A DNA stretch of 34,824 bases from Cryobacterium melibiosiphilum (lineage in GTDB: Bacteria > Actinomycetota > Actinomycetes > Actinomycetales > Microbacteriaceae): the NCBI RefSeq assembly GCF_003602235.1, contig NZ_QZVS01000094.1, positions 143,538 to 178,361 on the forward strand, in the 5' to 3' direction. The notes under the pieces are model-generated. The model saw only the letters and a program-made list of their open reading frames with translations, did not search any database and had not been told where the DNA came from. Below, one piece after another: positions 23,227 through 30,815 of this stretch. Positions within the stretch are counted from its first letter, which is position 1; each line of letters begins with the position of its first letter. The position numbers and the translations under genes were made by a program.

Positions 23227-24393
23227 CTACGCGCGTTCCGGGAACAGCTTTTCCGAGCGGATGCGGTCGTTCAGCCCGGCCAGGAAATCCGCCTCGTCGA
23301 AGTCCAGCGAGACCTCCGCGCCGGTCCAGCTCGACAGGTGGATGGCATTGGCCAGGCGCACGCCCGTGATGCCGTCGGAGCCGGGGGCCAGCAGCGGTGT
23401 GCCGTCGAGAATGTTGGCCGCGAAGTTCTCGAGCACCCCGGCGTGCTGGGCGCCCCAGGCGGAATCGAACTCGATGACCTCGGTGGTGTACAGCTCGGTG
23501 GCGTCGAGCTGGCCCATGAACAGCTTCATCACATCACTCATGTCCATGCTCTCGCTGAGCTCACGCTCCGGCCGCTTCAGCCGGGTCACCGTCGCCGTCT
23601 TGCTGCCCTCGACCACGATCTTGCCCTGGTCGCCGAGAATTTCGAACCGGTCGGTGCCGACCAGGTCGTGTGTAGCCGTAACGAAGACACCGGTGACGCC
23701 ATTGCCGTAGTCGACGAGGGCGGTCACCTCGTCTTCGACCGCGATGTTGCGCCGGAACCCGTAGGCGACCTTGGCGAAGACCTTCTCCGGCACCCCGCAG
23801 ATCCACTGCCAGAGGTCCAGCTGGTGCGGCGCCTGGTTCACGAGCACTCCGCCGCCCTCGCCGCCCCAGGTGGCGCGCCAGGCGCTCTGGTCGTAGTAGC
23901 CCTGCGGCCGCCACCAGTTGGTGATGATCCAGTTCGACCGCCGGATGGCGCCGATCTCACCGTTGTCGACGATCTCCTTCAGGCGAACATAGAGCGGATT
24001 GTTGCGCTGGTTGAACATGATGCCGAAGCTCAGCTCCGGGTGCGTCGCGGCGAAGGCATTGAGCTCGGCGACCTGCTGGGTGTAGACCCCGGCCGGTTTC
24101 TCGACCAGGGCGTGGATGCCCCGCGACAGTGCGTCGATCCCCATCTGCGGATGCAGGAAATGGGGAACGGTGGTGACGATGGCGTCAACCTCGCCGCTCT
24201 CGAGTAGCTCGAGGTAGTCCGCGTAGACCGGAACTGCGGGATAGAGCGAGCAGGCGGCATCCGCTGCCTCAGGGGCGATGTCGGCGATCGCGCCGATCAC
24301 CATGTTGGGTACGAGGCCGTCGGTGATGAACTGGGCGTACATCGAGCCCTGGGTGCCGAACCCGATGATTCCGAGGCGAACTGTGTCGGTCAT
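23227..24393 (-). CDS. Gfo/Idh/MocA-family oxidoreductase
   Basis: 388 residues. NAD(P)-binding N-terminus VRLGIIGFGTQGSMYAQF (5-22), the family-wide EKP (98-100, HALVEKPAG), and a C-terminal domain with GGVLVNQAPHQLDLWQW, the conserved histidine region. Family members oxidise or reduce sugars, inositols or aminosugars and also hydrolyse glycosides by transient oxidation, so the exact reaction is not predictable. Last gene of a three-gene unit; its start overlaps the second oxidoreductase gene by ATGA. Confidence 0.88.
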   Translation of the reverse strand: MTDTVRLGIIGFGTQGSMYAQFITDGLVPNMVIGAIADIAPEAADAACSLYPAVPVYADYLELLESGEVDAIVTTVPHFLHPQMGIDALSRGIHALVEKPAGVYTQQVAELNAFAATHPELSFGIMFNQRNNPLYVRLKEIVDNGEIGAIRRSNWIITNWWRPQGYYDQSAWRATWGGEGGGVLVNQAPHQLDLWQWICGVPEKVFAKVAYGFRRNIAVEDEVTALVDYGNGVTGVFVTATHDLVGTDRFEILGDQGKIVVEGSKTATVTRLKRPERELSESMDMSDVMKLFMGQLDATELYTTEVIEFDSAWGAQHAGVLENFAANILDGTPLLAPGSDGITGVRLANAIHLSSWTGAEVSLDFDEADFLAGLNDRIRSEKLFPERA

Positions 24394-25448
24394 GAAACTG
24401 CGTTCCGTTCTATTGGGGCGGCATCGGCCGCAGAGATGGAGTGCGCCCGTTCCGGGTAGGACTGGTCGTAGACGTCCTGGATGATCTCCAGGGTCTTCTG
24501 CGCTTCGCGGGGGCTGATCCAGAAGGGCTCGGGGTCGTCGAGCCGGGCGTAGAAGTCGTGGATCAGGAGTTCGTGGGAGAGTCCCCAGTAAGCCCGGTCG
24601 CCGGCAACGACCGCGGGCTCGGTGACCACCCGGGTGCGGCCGTCGGCGTGGGTGACGGTGAGGTCGCCCCGGAGACGGAGGGTGCCGTGTTCGGCGACGA
24701 TGTCGACCGTGATCGGGGCATTGACCTTGTGGGCGAGGGTGGCGTAGAACACGCTGCGGGCGCCGTTCTGATGGGTCATCGCCAGTTCTGCGGTGTCTTC
24801 CACCTCGATCACGTCGTCGAGGGCGCGGGTGCTCGCGCTGCCACGCACGGCCGTGACCGGCCCGACCAGCCACTGCAGCAGGTCGAGGGTATGGATGGCC
24901 TGGTTCATCAGCAGCCCGCCGCCGCCGGTCGCCCAACGCCCGCGCCACGGCCGGCTCTCGTAATAGGCCGCGGTGCGGTGCCAGATCACCGTGGCCGAGG
25001 CGCCGAGTACGGCGCCGAGCTCCCCCGAGACGAGCAGGTCATGGGCGGCCTGCACGGGAACGTTGTAGCGGTTCTGAAAGCAGACGGCGATCTTCGCGTG
25101 GCCGCGCTCGGCCGCCGCCACCACCCGGGCACCCTCGGCGCGGGTGTGGGCGAGCGGCTTCTCGACGATCACGTGGATGCCGCGCTCCAGCGCGTCGACG
25201 GCGATCGCTGCGTGCAGGTGGTGCGGGGTGCAGATGTGCACCACGTTGGGCCGCACCGTATCGAACAGCTCGAGGTGGTCGGCGAACCCGGGCACGCCGT
25301 GGGCAGCGGATGCCGCGCTACGGCGTTCGAGGTCGGGGTCGGCGACACCGACCAGCACGGCCCCGGGCACCGCGGCGATGGCGTCGACGTGCAGGGGCGA
25401 GATGTCGCCGCAGCCGATGACGGCGACGCGGCGGATGGCCGGGGTCAT
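24390..25448 (-). CDS. Gfo/Idh/MocA-family oxidoreductase
   Basis: 352 residues. Rossmann start VAVIGCGDISPLHVDAI (8-24), CTPHHLH (73-79), IVEKPLA with EKP at 96-98, and GGGGLLMNQAIHTLDLLQWL. A distant paralogue of the next gene downstream, with which it shares a 4-bp overlap, and it also overlaps the upstream isomerase gene by ATGA. Two such dehydrogenases plus a sugar isomerase commonly act together on one sugar, for instance in 3-keto-glycoside or inositol-like routes. The substrate here is unknown. Confidence 0.88.
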   Translation of the reverse strand: MTPAIRRVAVIGCGDISPLHVDAIAAVPGAVLVGVADPDLERRSAASAAHGVPGFADHLELFDTVRPNVVHICTPHHLHAAIAVDALERGIHVIVEKPLAHTRAEGARVVAAAERGHAKIAVCFQNRYNVPVQAAHDLLVSGELGAVLGASATVIWHRTAAYYESRPWRGRWATGGGGLLMNQAIHTLDLLQWLVGPVTAVRGSASTRALDDVIEVEDTAELAMTHQNGARSVFYATLAHKVNAPITVDIVAEHGTLRLRGDLTVTHADGRTRVVTEPAVVAGDRAYWGLSHELLIHDFYARLDDPEPFWISPREAQKTLEIIQDVYDQSYPERAHSISAADAAPIERNAVS

Positions 25449-26293
25449 TTCGTGGTCACGCCGATCTCGTCGAGCAGCGCGGCGAACGCGCGGGCGGCCT
25501 CGCCGAAGGCGGTCGGGCCCGAGAAGCCGCCGAGCGCGTGCTGGGCCGCGAGGTGCGGCTCAAGCGAGGCGAAGCCGGTGTAGCCGTCGTCGCGCAGCGC
25601 GGTGAGAGTTGCACGGAGCTCGCCGTCGCCCTCGCCGGCCGGCACGACGTCGCCGGTGGCGGCCACGGCGTCCTTGACCTGCAGGTAGACGAGGTAGGGG
25701 CGCAGTTTTGTGTAGCCGTCGGTGAAGGGGCGGGCGCCGACCTGCACGAAGTTGGCGCTGTCCCAGGCGAGCCGCAGCGCCGGCGACCCCACCGATTCGA
25801 CGAGGTCGAGCACCCGCTCGGGGGTATCGCCGTAGATGTCCTTCTCGTTCTCGTGCAGCAGCACGACACCCTCGCGCTCGGCGAGGTCGGCGAGCAGGCG
25901 CATCCGCTTCATGACGTCATCGCGGATGCTTTCAACCGTCACGTGCGCGGCACGGAAGAAGGAGAACACCCGGATGTTAGGGGTCTGCAGGGCGTGCGCG
26001 ACGCGGATGATGCGGCGCAGCCGGGCGACCTCCAAGTGGGCATCGAGGGCGACGTCGACCTTGCCGATCGGCGAGGCGATGGCGGAGACGGCCATCTGCT
26101 TCTCGGCCAGGCACGCGGCGAGCTGCTGCACCCGGTCGTCGTCGAGGTCGGCGACGTTCACGCCCCAGGCGCTGCGCACCTCGATGTGGCGGGCGCCGAG
26201 CGCCTTCAGCACGGCGACCTGCACGGCCGGGTCGGGATCGATCTCGTCGCCAAAGCCGGACAGGGTCCAGGCAACCGATTGTTTCACTGGCAC
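25445..26293 (-). CDS. Sugar phosphate isomerase/epimerase-like TIM-barrel protein
   Basis: 282 residues from a GTG at 26293 with GGAGG about 10 nt upstream. Xylose-isomerase-like/AP-endonuclease-2 fold: GFGDEIDPD near the start, HIEVRSAWGVNV (36-47), LLHENEKDIYGDT (145-157, Glu148 probable metal ligand), RLAWDSANF (174-182, Asp178) and SLEPHL near the end. The usual VH.KD reads YLQVKD, with Gln in place of the expected His. First gene of the unit with the two Gfo/Idh/MocA genes. A LacI-like site overlaps its first codons. Confidence 0.85.
   Translation of the reverse strand: MPVKQSVAWTLSGFGDEIDPDPAVQVAVLKALGARHIEVRSAWGVNVADLDDDRVQQLAACLAEKQMAVSAIASPIGKVDVALDAHLEVARLRRIIRVAHALQTPNIRVFSFFRAAHVTVESIRDDVMKRMRLLADLAEREGVVLLHENEKDIYGDTPERVLDLVESVGSPALRLAWDSANFVQVGARPFTDGYTKLRPYLVYLQVKDAVAATGDVVPAGEGDGELRATLTALRDDGYTGFASLEPHLAAQHALGGFSGPTAFGEAARAFAALLDEIGVTTK
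26267..26286. promoter_or_regulatory. Possible LacI-type operator O5 inside the isomerase coding start
   Basis: CCAGGCAACCGATTGTTTCA carries the exact core CAACCGATTG of operator O4 but its outer bases are poor. It lies within codons 3-9 of the isomerase gene. It could be an auxiliary site partnered with O6 about 120 bp away, or chance. Confidence 0.4.
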
Positions 26294-26385
26294 GATCTGA
26301 CGACCTCCGTTGGTGTTCGCTTCGCTGGGAACTCAGGGCGACGGCTGTCGCGGGATTGTGACCACTCTAGGCGGGGCCGAAGCAT

Positions 26386-26405
26386 TTTGGCAACCGGTTG
26401 ACAAA
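26386..26405. promoter_or_regulatory. LacI-type operator O6 (divergent region before GH3 and the isomerase operon)
   Basis: TTTGGCAACCGGTTGACAAA, nearly perfect, in the 211-bp gap between the minus-strand isomerase operon and the plus-strand GH3 gene. TTGACA (26398-26403) inside it is a consensus -35 for the GH3 direction, and TTGCCA on the other strand could serve the isomerase operon. One repressor could control both directions. Confidence 0.82.
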
Positions 26406-26504
26406 AAGTGGCAGAATGGTGTGACATAGGGTTCAGACACCCCGTCTGCGGCCTCACGCACGCACGCTTTCAGACACTCGCTTTTCACAACACAAGGATG
26501 TGGC

Positions 26505-28241
26505 ATGGTCGACCTCAGCGCGAAGCCCTTCACCCTCGATGCCACCGCGATCGCGTGGGTGCACTCCACCATCGCGACGCTCACCGCCGACGAGAAGATC
26601 GGCCAGCTGTTCATCAACCTCAACACCAGCTTCGCCCCGGAGTACCTCGACACCGTGCTCGACCGGTATCACGTCGGCGGCATGCGTTACATGGGGTCCG
26701 ATTCCCGCACCGTGCAGGATCACATCCGCCACGTGCAGTCCCGGTCGAAGGTGCCGCTGCTGATCGCCTCGAATCCGGAGATGGGCGGTTTCGGCAGCAT
26801 CGACGACGGCACGCTGGTGTCGACGCACCTGCAGGCGGGGTCGCACCCCGACCGCTCGATCGCCCGCGACATGGGCCGGATCAGCGGCGTGGAGACATCC
26901 GCTCTCGGCTGCAACTGGGCGTTCGCCCCGATCGTCGACATCCACTACAACTGGCGCAACACCGTCATCAGCACCCGCGCGTTCGGCAACACCCCCGAGA
27001 TCGTGATCGAGCGGGCCAAGGAGTACTTCGACGGCCTCACCGAGTCGAACATGGCCGCGGCGATGAAGCACTTCCCGGGCGACGGCATCGACGAGCGCGA
27101 CCAGCACGTCGTCACGAGCTACAACACCCTCAGCGTCGACGACTGGAACGCCAGTTACGGTCGGGTCTATCGCGAGCTCATCGACTACGGCGTGCAGTCC
27201 GTCATGGTCGGCCACATCGGCGCCCCCGAGCTGTCGCGCAAGTTTCGCCCCGGCATCACCGATGCCGAGATCATGCCGGCCACGCTCGCGCCCGAACTGC
27301 TGCAGGGCCTGCTTCGCGGGGAACTGGGCTTCAACGGCCTGATCCTGACGGATGCCTCGATGATGGTCGGCATGACGCAGGCGATGCCCCGCCGCGACGC
27401 GGTGCCCGCCGCGGTCGCCGCCGGCTGCGACATGTTCCTGTTCTTTCGCGACCCGGCGGAGGACTTCGAGTACATGCGTCAGGGCATCCGCTCGGGAGTG
27501 ATCACGCCGGAACGGCTGCAGGAGGCGCTCGAGCGCATCCTGGGGCTGAAGGCGTCGCTCGGGCTCCACACCACCCCGCGCGAGCACCTCGTTCCGGAGC
27601 CTGCGGCGCTCGCGGTGATCGGCTCGCCGGCACACCATGCCGTCGCGGCGGCGATTGCCGACAAGACCGTCACGCTCGTGAAGGACACCGCGGGCACCCT
27701 GCCGTTGCGGCCGGAGACGCACCGGCGCATCCGTTTGTATGGGGTGTCGGGGGCGGCGGATTTCACCGGCACCGACCCGAATTCGTTCCTGCAGATCGCC
27801 CGGGATGAGCTCGAGCAGGCCGGGTTCGAGGTGCACGTGTTCAAGGATGCGGCGCAACGCAAGGCCGAGGGTGAAGAGAATGTGTACTTTCACACCGTGA
27901 TGAGCGAAGAGGCCAACGGCGGGTACGCCGACAAATACGATGCCGCCATCATGTTCGCGAACGTGGCGGGCTTCGCGCAGGAGGCGAGCGTGCGCATCCG
28001 CTGGTCGACACCGATGGCTTCTGAGATTCCCTGGTATGTCACCGAGGTGCCCACGGTGTTCGTGTCGCTGAACCAGCCGAACCACCTCATCGACGTGCCC
28101 ATGGTGAAAACCGTGGTGCACGCGCACAACCCGAGCCGTGAGGCGATCCACGCCGCGGTGCAGAAGATCATCGGCGCGTCGGAGTTTCAGGGCACCTTCA
28201 ACGACAACGTCTGGTGCGACACCTGGGGCACCCGCCTCTAA
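26505..28241 (+). CDS. Glycoside hydrolase family 3 protein
   Basis: 578 residues from an ATG at 26505. No signal peptide is visible, so it should act inside the cell on imported glycosides. N-terminal GH3 barrel: LTADEKIGQLFINL (26-39), the acid/base-type loop KHFPGDGIDERDQH (188-201, with the Asp199-x-His201 pair as in NagZ-like enzymes) and the nucleophile Asp283 in GLILTDASMMVGM. A shorter C-terminal alpha/beta domain (about 370-578) follows. The NagZ-like dyad suggests a beta-N-acetylhexosaminidase or phosphorylase-type mechanism, but the real substrate is unknown and the context favours a plant- or uronate-type glycoside. Divergent from the isomerase operon and next to operator O6; followed by a second isomerase gene in the same direction. 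Confidence 0.88.
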   Translation: MVDLSAKPFTLDATAIAWVHSTIATLTADEKIGQLFINLNTSFAPEYLDTVLDRYHVGGMRYMGSDSRTVQDHIRHVQSRSKVPLLIASNPEMGGFGSIDDGTLVSTHLQAGSHPDRSIARDMGRISGVETSALGCNWAFAPIVDIHYNWRNTVISTRAFGNTPEIVIERAKEYFDGLTESNMAAAMKHFPGDGIDERDQHVVTSYNTLSVDDWNASYGRVYRELIDYGVQSVMVGHIGAPELSRKFRPGITDAEIMPATLAPELLQGLLRGELGFNGLILTDASMMVGMTQAMPRRDAVPAAVAAGCDMFLFFRDPAEDFEYMRQGIRSGVITPERLQEALERILGLKASLGLHTTPREHLVPEPAALAVIGSPAHHAVAAAIADKTVTLVKDTAGTLPLRPETHRRIRLYGVSGAADFTGTDPNSFLQIARDELEQAGFEVHVFKDAAQRKAEGEENVYFHTVMSEEANGGYADKYDAAIMFANVAGFAQEASVRIRWSTPMASEIPWYVTEVPTVFVSLNQPNHLIDVPMVKTVVHAHNPSREAIHAAVQKIIGASEFQGTFNDNVWCDTWGTRL

Positions 28242-28272
28242 TCGACACCAACCACCATCGAGGAGAACAGCA

Positions 28273-29133
28273 ATGGCAACAATCGGCGTGCAGGCAATGA
28301 TGCTGAAGGACGACTTCGCGGCCGACGGACCGTTCGAGACGCTACGCCGAGTGAGCGAGATCGGCTATCACGCGGTGGAGGTGTCGCAGATTCCGATGAC
28401 GGCGGCGAATGTGGCAGAGCTCGGCCGCGCCCGCACCGAGCTGGGCATGGATATCGCGTCGATCTCGGCGTCGCTCACGGTGACCCCCGGGGTGCCGGGC
28501 GAGTCGCTGACCGCGAACTTCGACAAGATCGTCGACGACGCGAAAACCCTGGGGGCCGGTATGGTGCGCATCGGCATGCTGCCGTTCTCGGCCATGGGGT
28601 CGCTGCCCGCGGTGCTCGACTTCTGCGACGCGACCAACGAGATGGCCGCGCGGCTGCAGGAGCAGGGCCTCGGATTGTATTATCACAACCACCACATCGA
28701 GTTCGCGAAGTATGAGGGCACTCTGCTGCTCGACATCATCGCCGAGCGCGCCCCGCTACTCGGCCTCGAGATCGACGTTCATTGGGTGCAGCGTGGCGGC
28801 CTCGACCCGGTCGCCACCCTCAGAAAGTACGGCGACCGGGTCGCGATGGTGCACCTGAAGGACTACCGCATCGGCACGATTCCGCCGGCGGCCTTCGAGT
28901 CTCTCGCCGCCGGCGACTTTGCCGCGTTCATGGCCGCGTTCACGGGAGTGGTGCAGTTCGCCGAGGTCGGCGAGGGCAACCTCGATTTCGCCGCCATCAT
29001 CCCAGCGAGCGAGCAGATCGGCGCTCGTTACCTGCTCGTCGAACAGGACGAACAGTACGGGCGCACTCCGCTCGAGTGCCTGCAGACCTCCCACGACAAC
29101 CTGGTTGGCCTGGGCTTCGGGCACCTCTTCTAG
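28273..29133 (+). CDS. Sugar phosphate isomerase/epimerase
   Basis: 286 residues from an ATG at 28273 with GAGGAGAA upstream, 31 bp after the GH3 stop, so the two genes form an operon. TIM-barrel metalloprotein of the xylose-isomerase-like family: GYHAVEVSQI (31-40), YYHNHHIEF (136-144, Glu143), LGLEIDVHW (163-171, Asp168), MVHLKDYR (192-199, His194) and LVEQDEQYG near the end, giving a complete Glu/Asp/His/Glu metal site. Similar proteins in GH3 or Gfo/Idh/MocA clusters act on keto-sugars; the substrate is not known. Confidence 0.9.
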   Translation: MATIGVQAMMLKDDFAADGPFETLRRVSEIGYHAVEVSQIPMTAANVAELGRARTELGMDIASISASLTVTPGVPGESLTANFDKIVDDAKTLGAGMVRIGMLPFSAMGSLPAVLDFCDATNEMAARLQEQGLGLYYHNHHIEFAKYEGTLLLDIIAERAPLLGLEIDVHWVQRGGLDPVATLRKYGDRVAMVHLKDYRIGTIPPAAFESLAAGDFAAFMAAFTGVVQFAEVGEGNLDFAAIIPASEQIGARYLLVEQDEQYGRTPLECLQTSHDNLVGLGFGHLF

Positions 29134-29136
29134 GCA

Positions 29137-29191
29137 GGTGGCGAATGCAGGACGCGACGCCGAAAAACCGACGAATCGTCCTGCATTCACC
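29137..29191. terminator. Palindrome between convergent genes (possible bidirectional terminator)
   Basis: GAATGCAGGACG (29143-29154) pairs perfectly with CGTCCTGCATTC (29177-29188), and flanking GGTG/CACC extends the stem past a 2-nt bulge. It begins 3 bp after the isomerase stop and lies before the convergent ugd stop at 29240. A second small stem (AGGATTTATCCT) followed by GTTTT lies near 29200-29215 and resembles a weak intrinsic terminator. Confidence 0.55.
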
Positions 29192-29239
29192 GACAGATGA
29201 GGATTTATCCTGTTTTCGCCACGCGGCGGCCGGCAGGGG

Positions 29240-30553
29240 CTAGGGCTTGCCCATTCCCTTGTACTCCCAGCCGGCGGCGCGCCAGACCGTCGAGTCGTAG
29301 GAGTTGCGGCCGTCGATCACGAGCCGGTTGCGCACGAGCGCTCCCGCCCACACCGGGTCGAGCTCGCGGTATTCGGGCCACTCGGTGACGTGCACGACCG
29401 CGTCAGCGCCGCGCAGGGTTTCCTCGAGCGACTCCGAATACGTGAGCTGCGGATGCCGCGCCCGCGCGTTCTCGATGGCCTGCGGGTCGATCGCGACGAC
29501 CTCGGCGCCGAGTCCGCGCAGCTGCACGGCCACGTCGAGGGCCGGCGAGTCGCGCACGTCGTCGGAGTGCGGCTTGAAGCTGAGGCCGAGCACGGCGACC
29601 TTGGCCTGGTGCACCGGGATCGGCAGCGACGCCACGGTCAGGTCGACGACGCGCTGGCGGCGGCGGAGGTTGATGGCGTCCATCTCCTTGAGGAACGCGA
29701 CCGACTCGCCGCGGCCGAGCTCCTCGGCGCGGGCGGTGAACGCGCGGATGTCCTTGGGCAGGCAACCGCCACCGAATCCGACGCCGGCGCCCAGGAACCG
29801 GCGGCCGATGCGGGCGTCGTAGCCGATGGCATCCGCCAGCTGGGTGACGTCGGCACCGGTGACCTCGGCAATCTCGGCCATGGCATTGATGAAGCTGATC
29901 TTGGTCGCGAGAAAAGCATTCGCGGCGACCTTCACGAGTTCGGCGGTCGCGAAGTCGGTGATGACGAGCGGGGTGTCGGCGGCGAGCGCCGCGACGTAGA
30001 TCTCGTTGAGCAGGGCTACGGCGTGCTCGCCGGGCGCGCCGGGTGCGACGCCGTAGACGAGGCGATCGGGGCTGATGGTGTCCTGAACGGCGAAGCCTTC
30101 GCGCAGAAACTCGGGGTTCCAGGCCAGGGTGGCGCCGCGGCCGCTGGCCACGATCAGGTCGCTGAGGCGGGCGGCGGTGCCGACCGGCACGGTGCTCTTG
30201 CCCACGACGAGGTCGCCCTCGCTGAGGTAGGGCAGCAGGCCCTCGATCGCGGCGTCGACGTAGGTGAGGTCGGCGCTGTAGCTGCCCGGTTTCTGCGGGG
30301 TGCCCACGGCGACGAAGTGCACCTGGGCGCCGGCGGCATCCGCGATATCGGTGCTGAAGCGCAGCCGGCCGGAGTCCCGGGCGCTGGTCAGCACCTCGGG
30401 CAGGCCCGGCTCGAAGAACGGCGGACGGCCCTCGGCCAGCAGGGCGATCTTGTTCGCGTCGACGTCGATGCCGATCACGTCGTGCCCCAGTTCGGCCATC
30501 GCCGACGCGTGCACGGCACCCAGGTAACCGCAGCCAATCACAGATATCTTCAT
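29240..30553 (-). CDS. ugd: UDP-glucose 6-dehydrogenase
   Basis: 437 residues. Oxidises UDP-glucose to UDP-glucuronate with two NAD+. NAD-binding GCGYLGAVHA (7-16), VAVGTPQ, KSTVPVGT (119-126), WNPEFLREG (145-153), FLATKISFINAMAEI with the catalytic lysine (218), and the catalytic cysteine in GFGGGCLPKD (Cys264). GLSFKPHSDDVRDSPA is the C-terminal domain signature. All catalytic residues are present. The product feeds cell-envelope polysaccharide; it is biosynthetic and is not obviously part of the catabolic regulon next door, since no LacI-type site was seen upstream. A repeat element (copy 1 of the 100-nt family) lies about 110 bp upstream of its start. Confidence 0.95.
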   Translation of the reverse strand: MKISVIGCGYLGAVHASAMAELGHDVIGIDVDANKIALLAEGRPPFFEPGLPEVLTSARDSGRLRFSTDIADAAGAQVHFVAVGTPQKPGSYSADLTYVDAAIEGLLPYLSEGDLVVGKSTVPVGTAARLSDLIVASGRGATLAWNPEFLREGFAVQDTISPDRLVYGVAPGAPGEHAVALLNEIYVAALAADTPLVITDFATAELVKVAANAFLATKISFINAMAEIAEVTGADVTQLADAIGYDARIGRRFLGAGVGFGGGCLPKDIRAFTARAEELGRGESVAFLKEMDAINLRRRQRVVDLTVASLPIPVHQAKVAVLGLSFKPHSDDVRDSPALDVAVQLRGLGAEVVAIDPQAIENARARHPQLTYSESLEETLRGADAVVHVTEWPEYRELDPVWAGALVRNRLVIDGRNSYDSTVWRAAGWEYKGMGKP

Positions 30554-30660
30554 AGGCGAAGCCTAGCGGTCACACGTGGCGCCACATTCGGGCCGCGGAT
30601 GCCCCCGCCCGCTGCCGTGCCGGCTCCCGCGTCCGTTCCCCGCGTCCATTTCCCGCGTCC

Positions 30661-30762
30661 CGGCGGCACAACTCCTGCAGTTTGAGAGACGGTCCCAAAA
30701 GTTGCCCGTCGTTCCGGGCCTCGCTCCGCGGGCCAACAGAATCTGCCGGAGTTATGCCGCCG
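30661..30762. repeat. ~100-nt inverted-repeat element, copy 1
   Basis: The ends CGGCGGCACAACTCCTGCAG and CTGCCGGAGTTATGCCGCCG form an inverted repeat matching at 18 of 20 positions. The interior contains AAAAGTTGCCCGTCGTTCCG, shared in degraded form with copies 2-4. It lies between ugd and the membrane-protein gene; no reading frame is supported inside. Confidence 0.88.
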
Positions 30763-30815
30763 TGGCCGGGCAACCCGGCCCGGCCCGACAACCTCAGCCC
30801 GGCCCCGCGCCGGGG

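Noticed and set aside
26454..28151. Long open frame on the minus strand opposite the GH3 gene (and similar long antisense frames at 12048-13595, 10756-12111 and 20775-22088)
   Set aside because: They are mirror frames of well-identified proteins in GC-rich DNA. Their translations are rich in Arg, Gly, His and Asp without recognisable domains, and the opposite strand has clear catalytic motifs.
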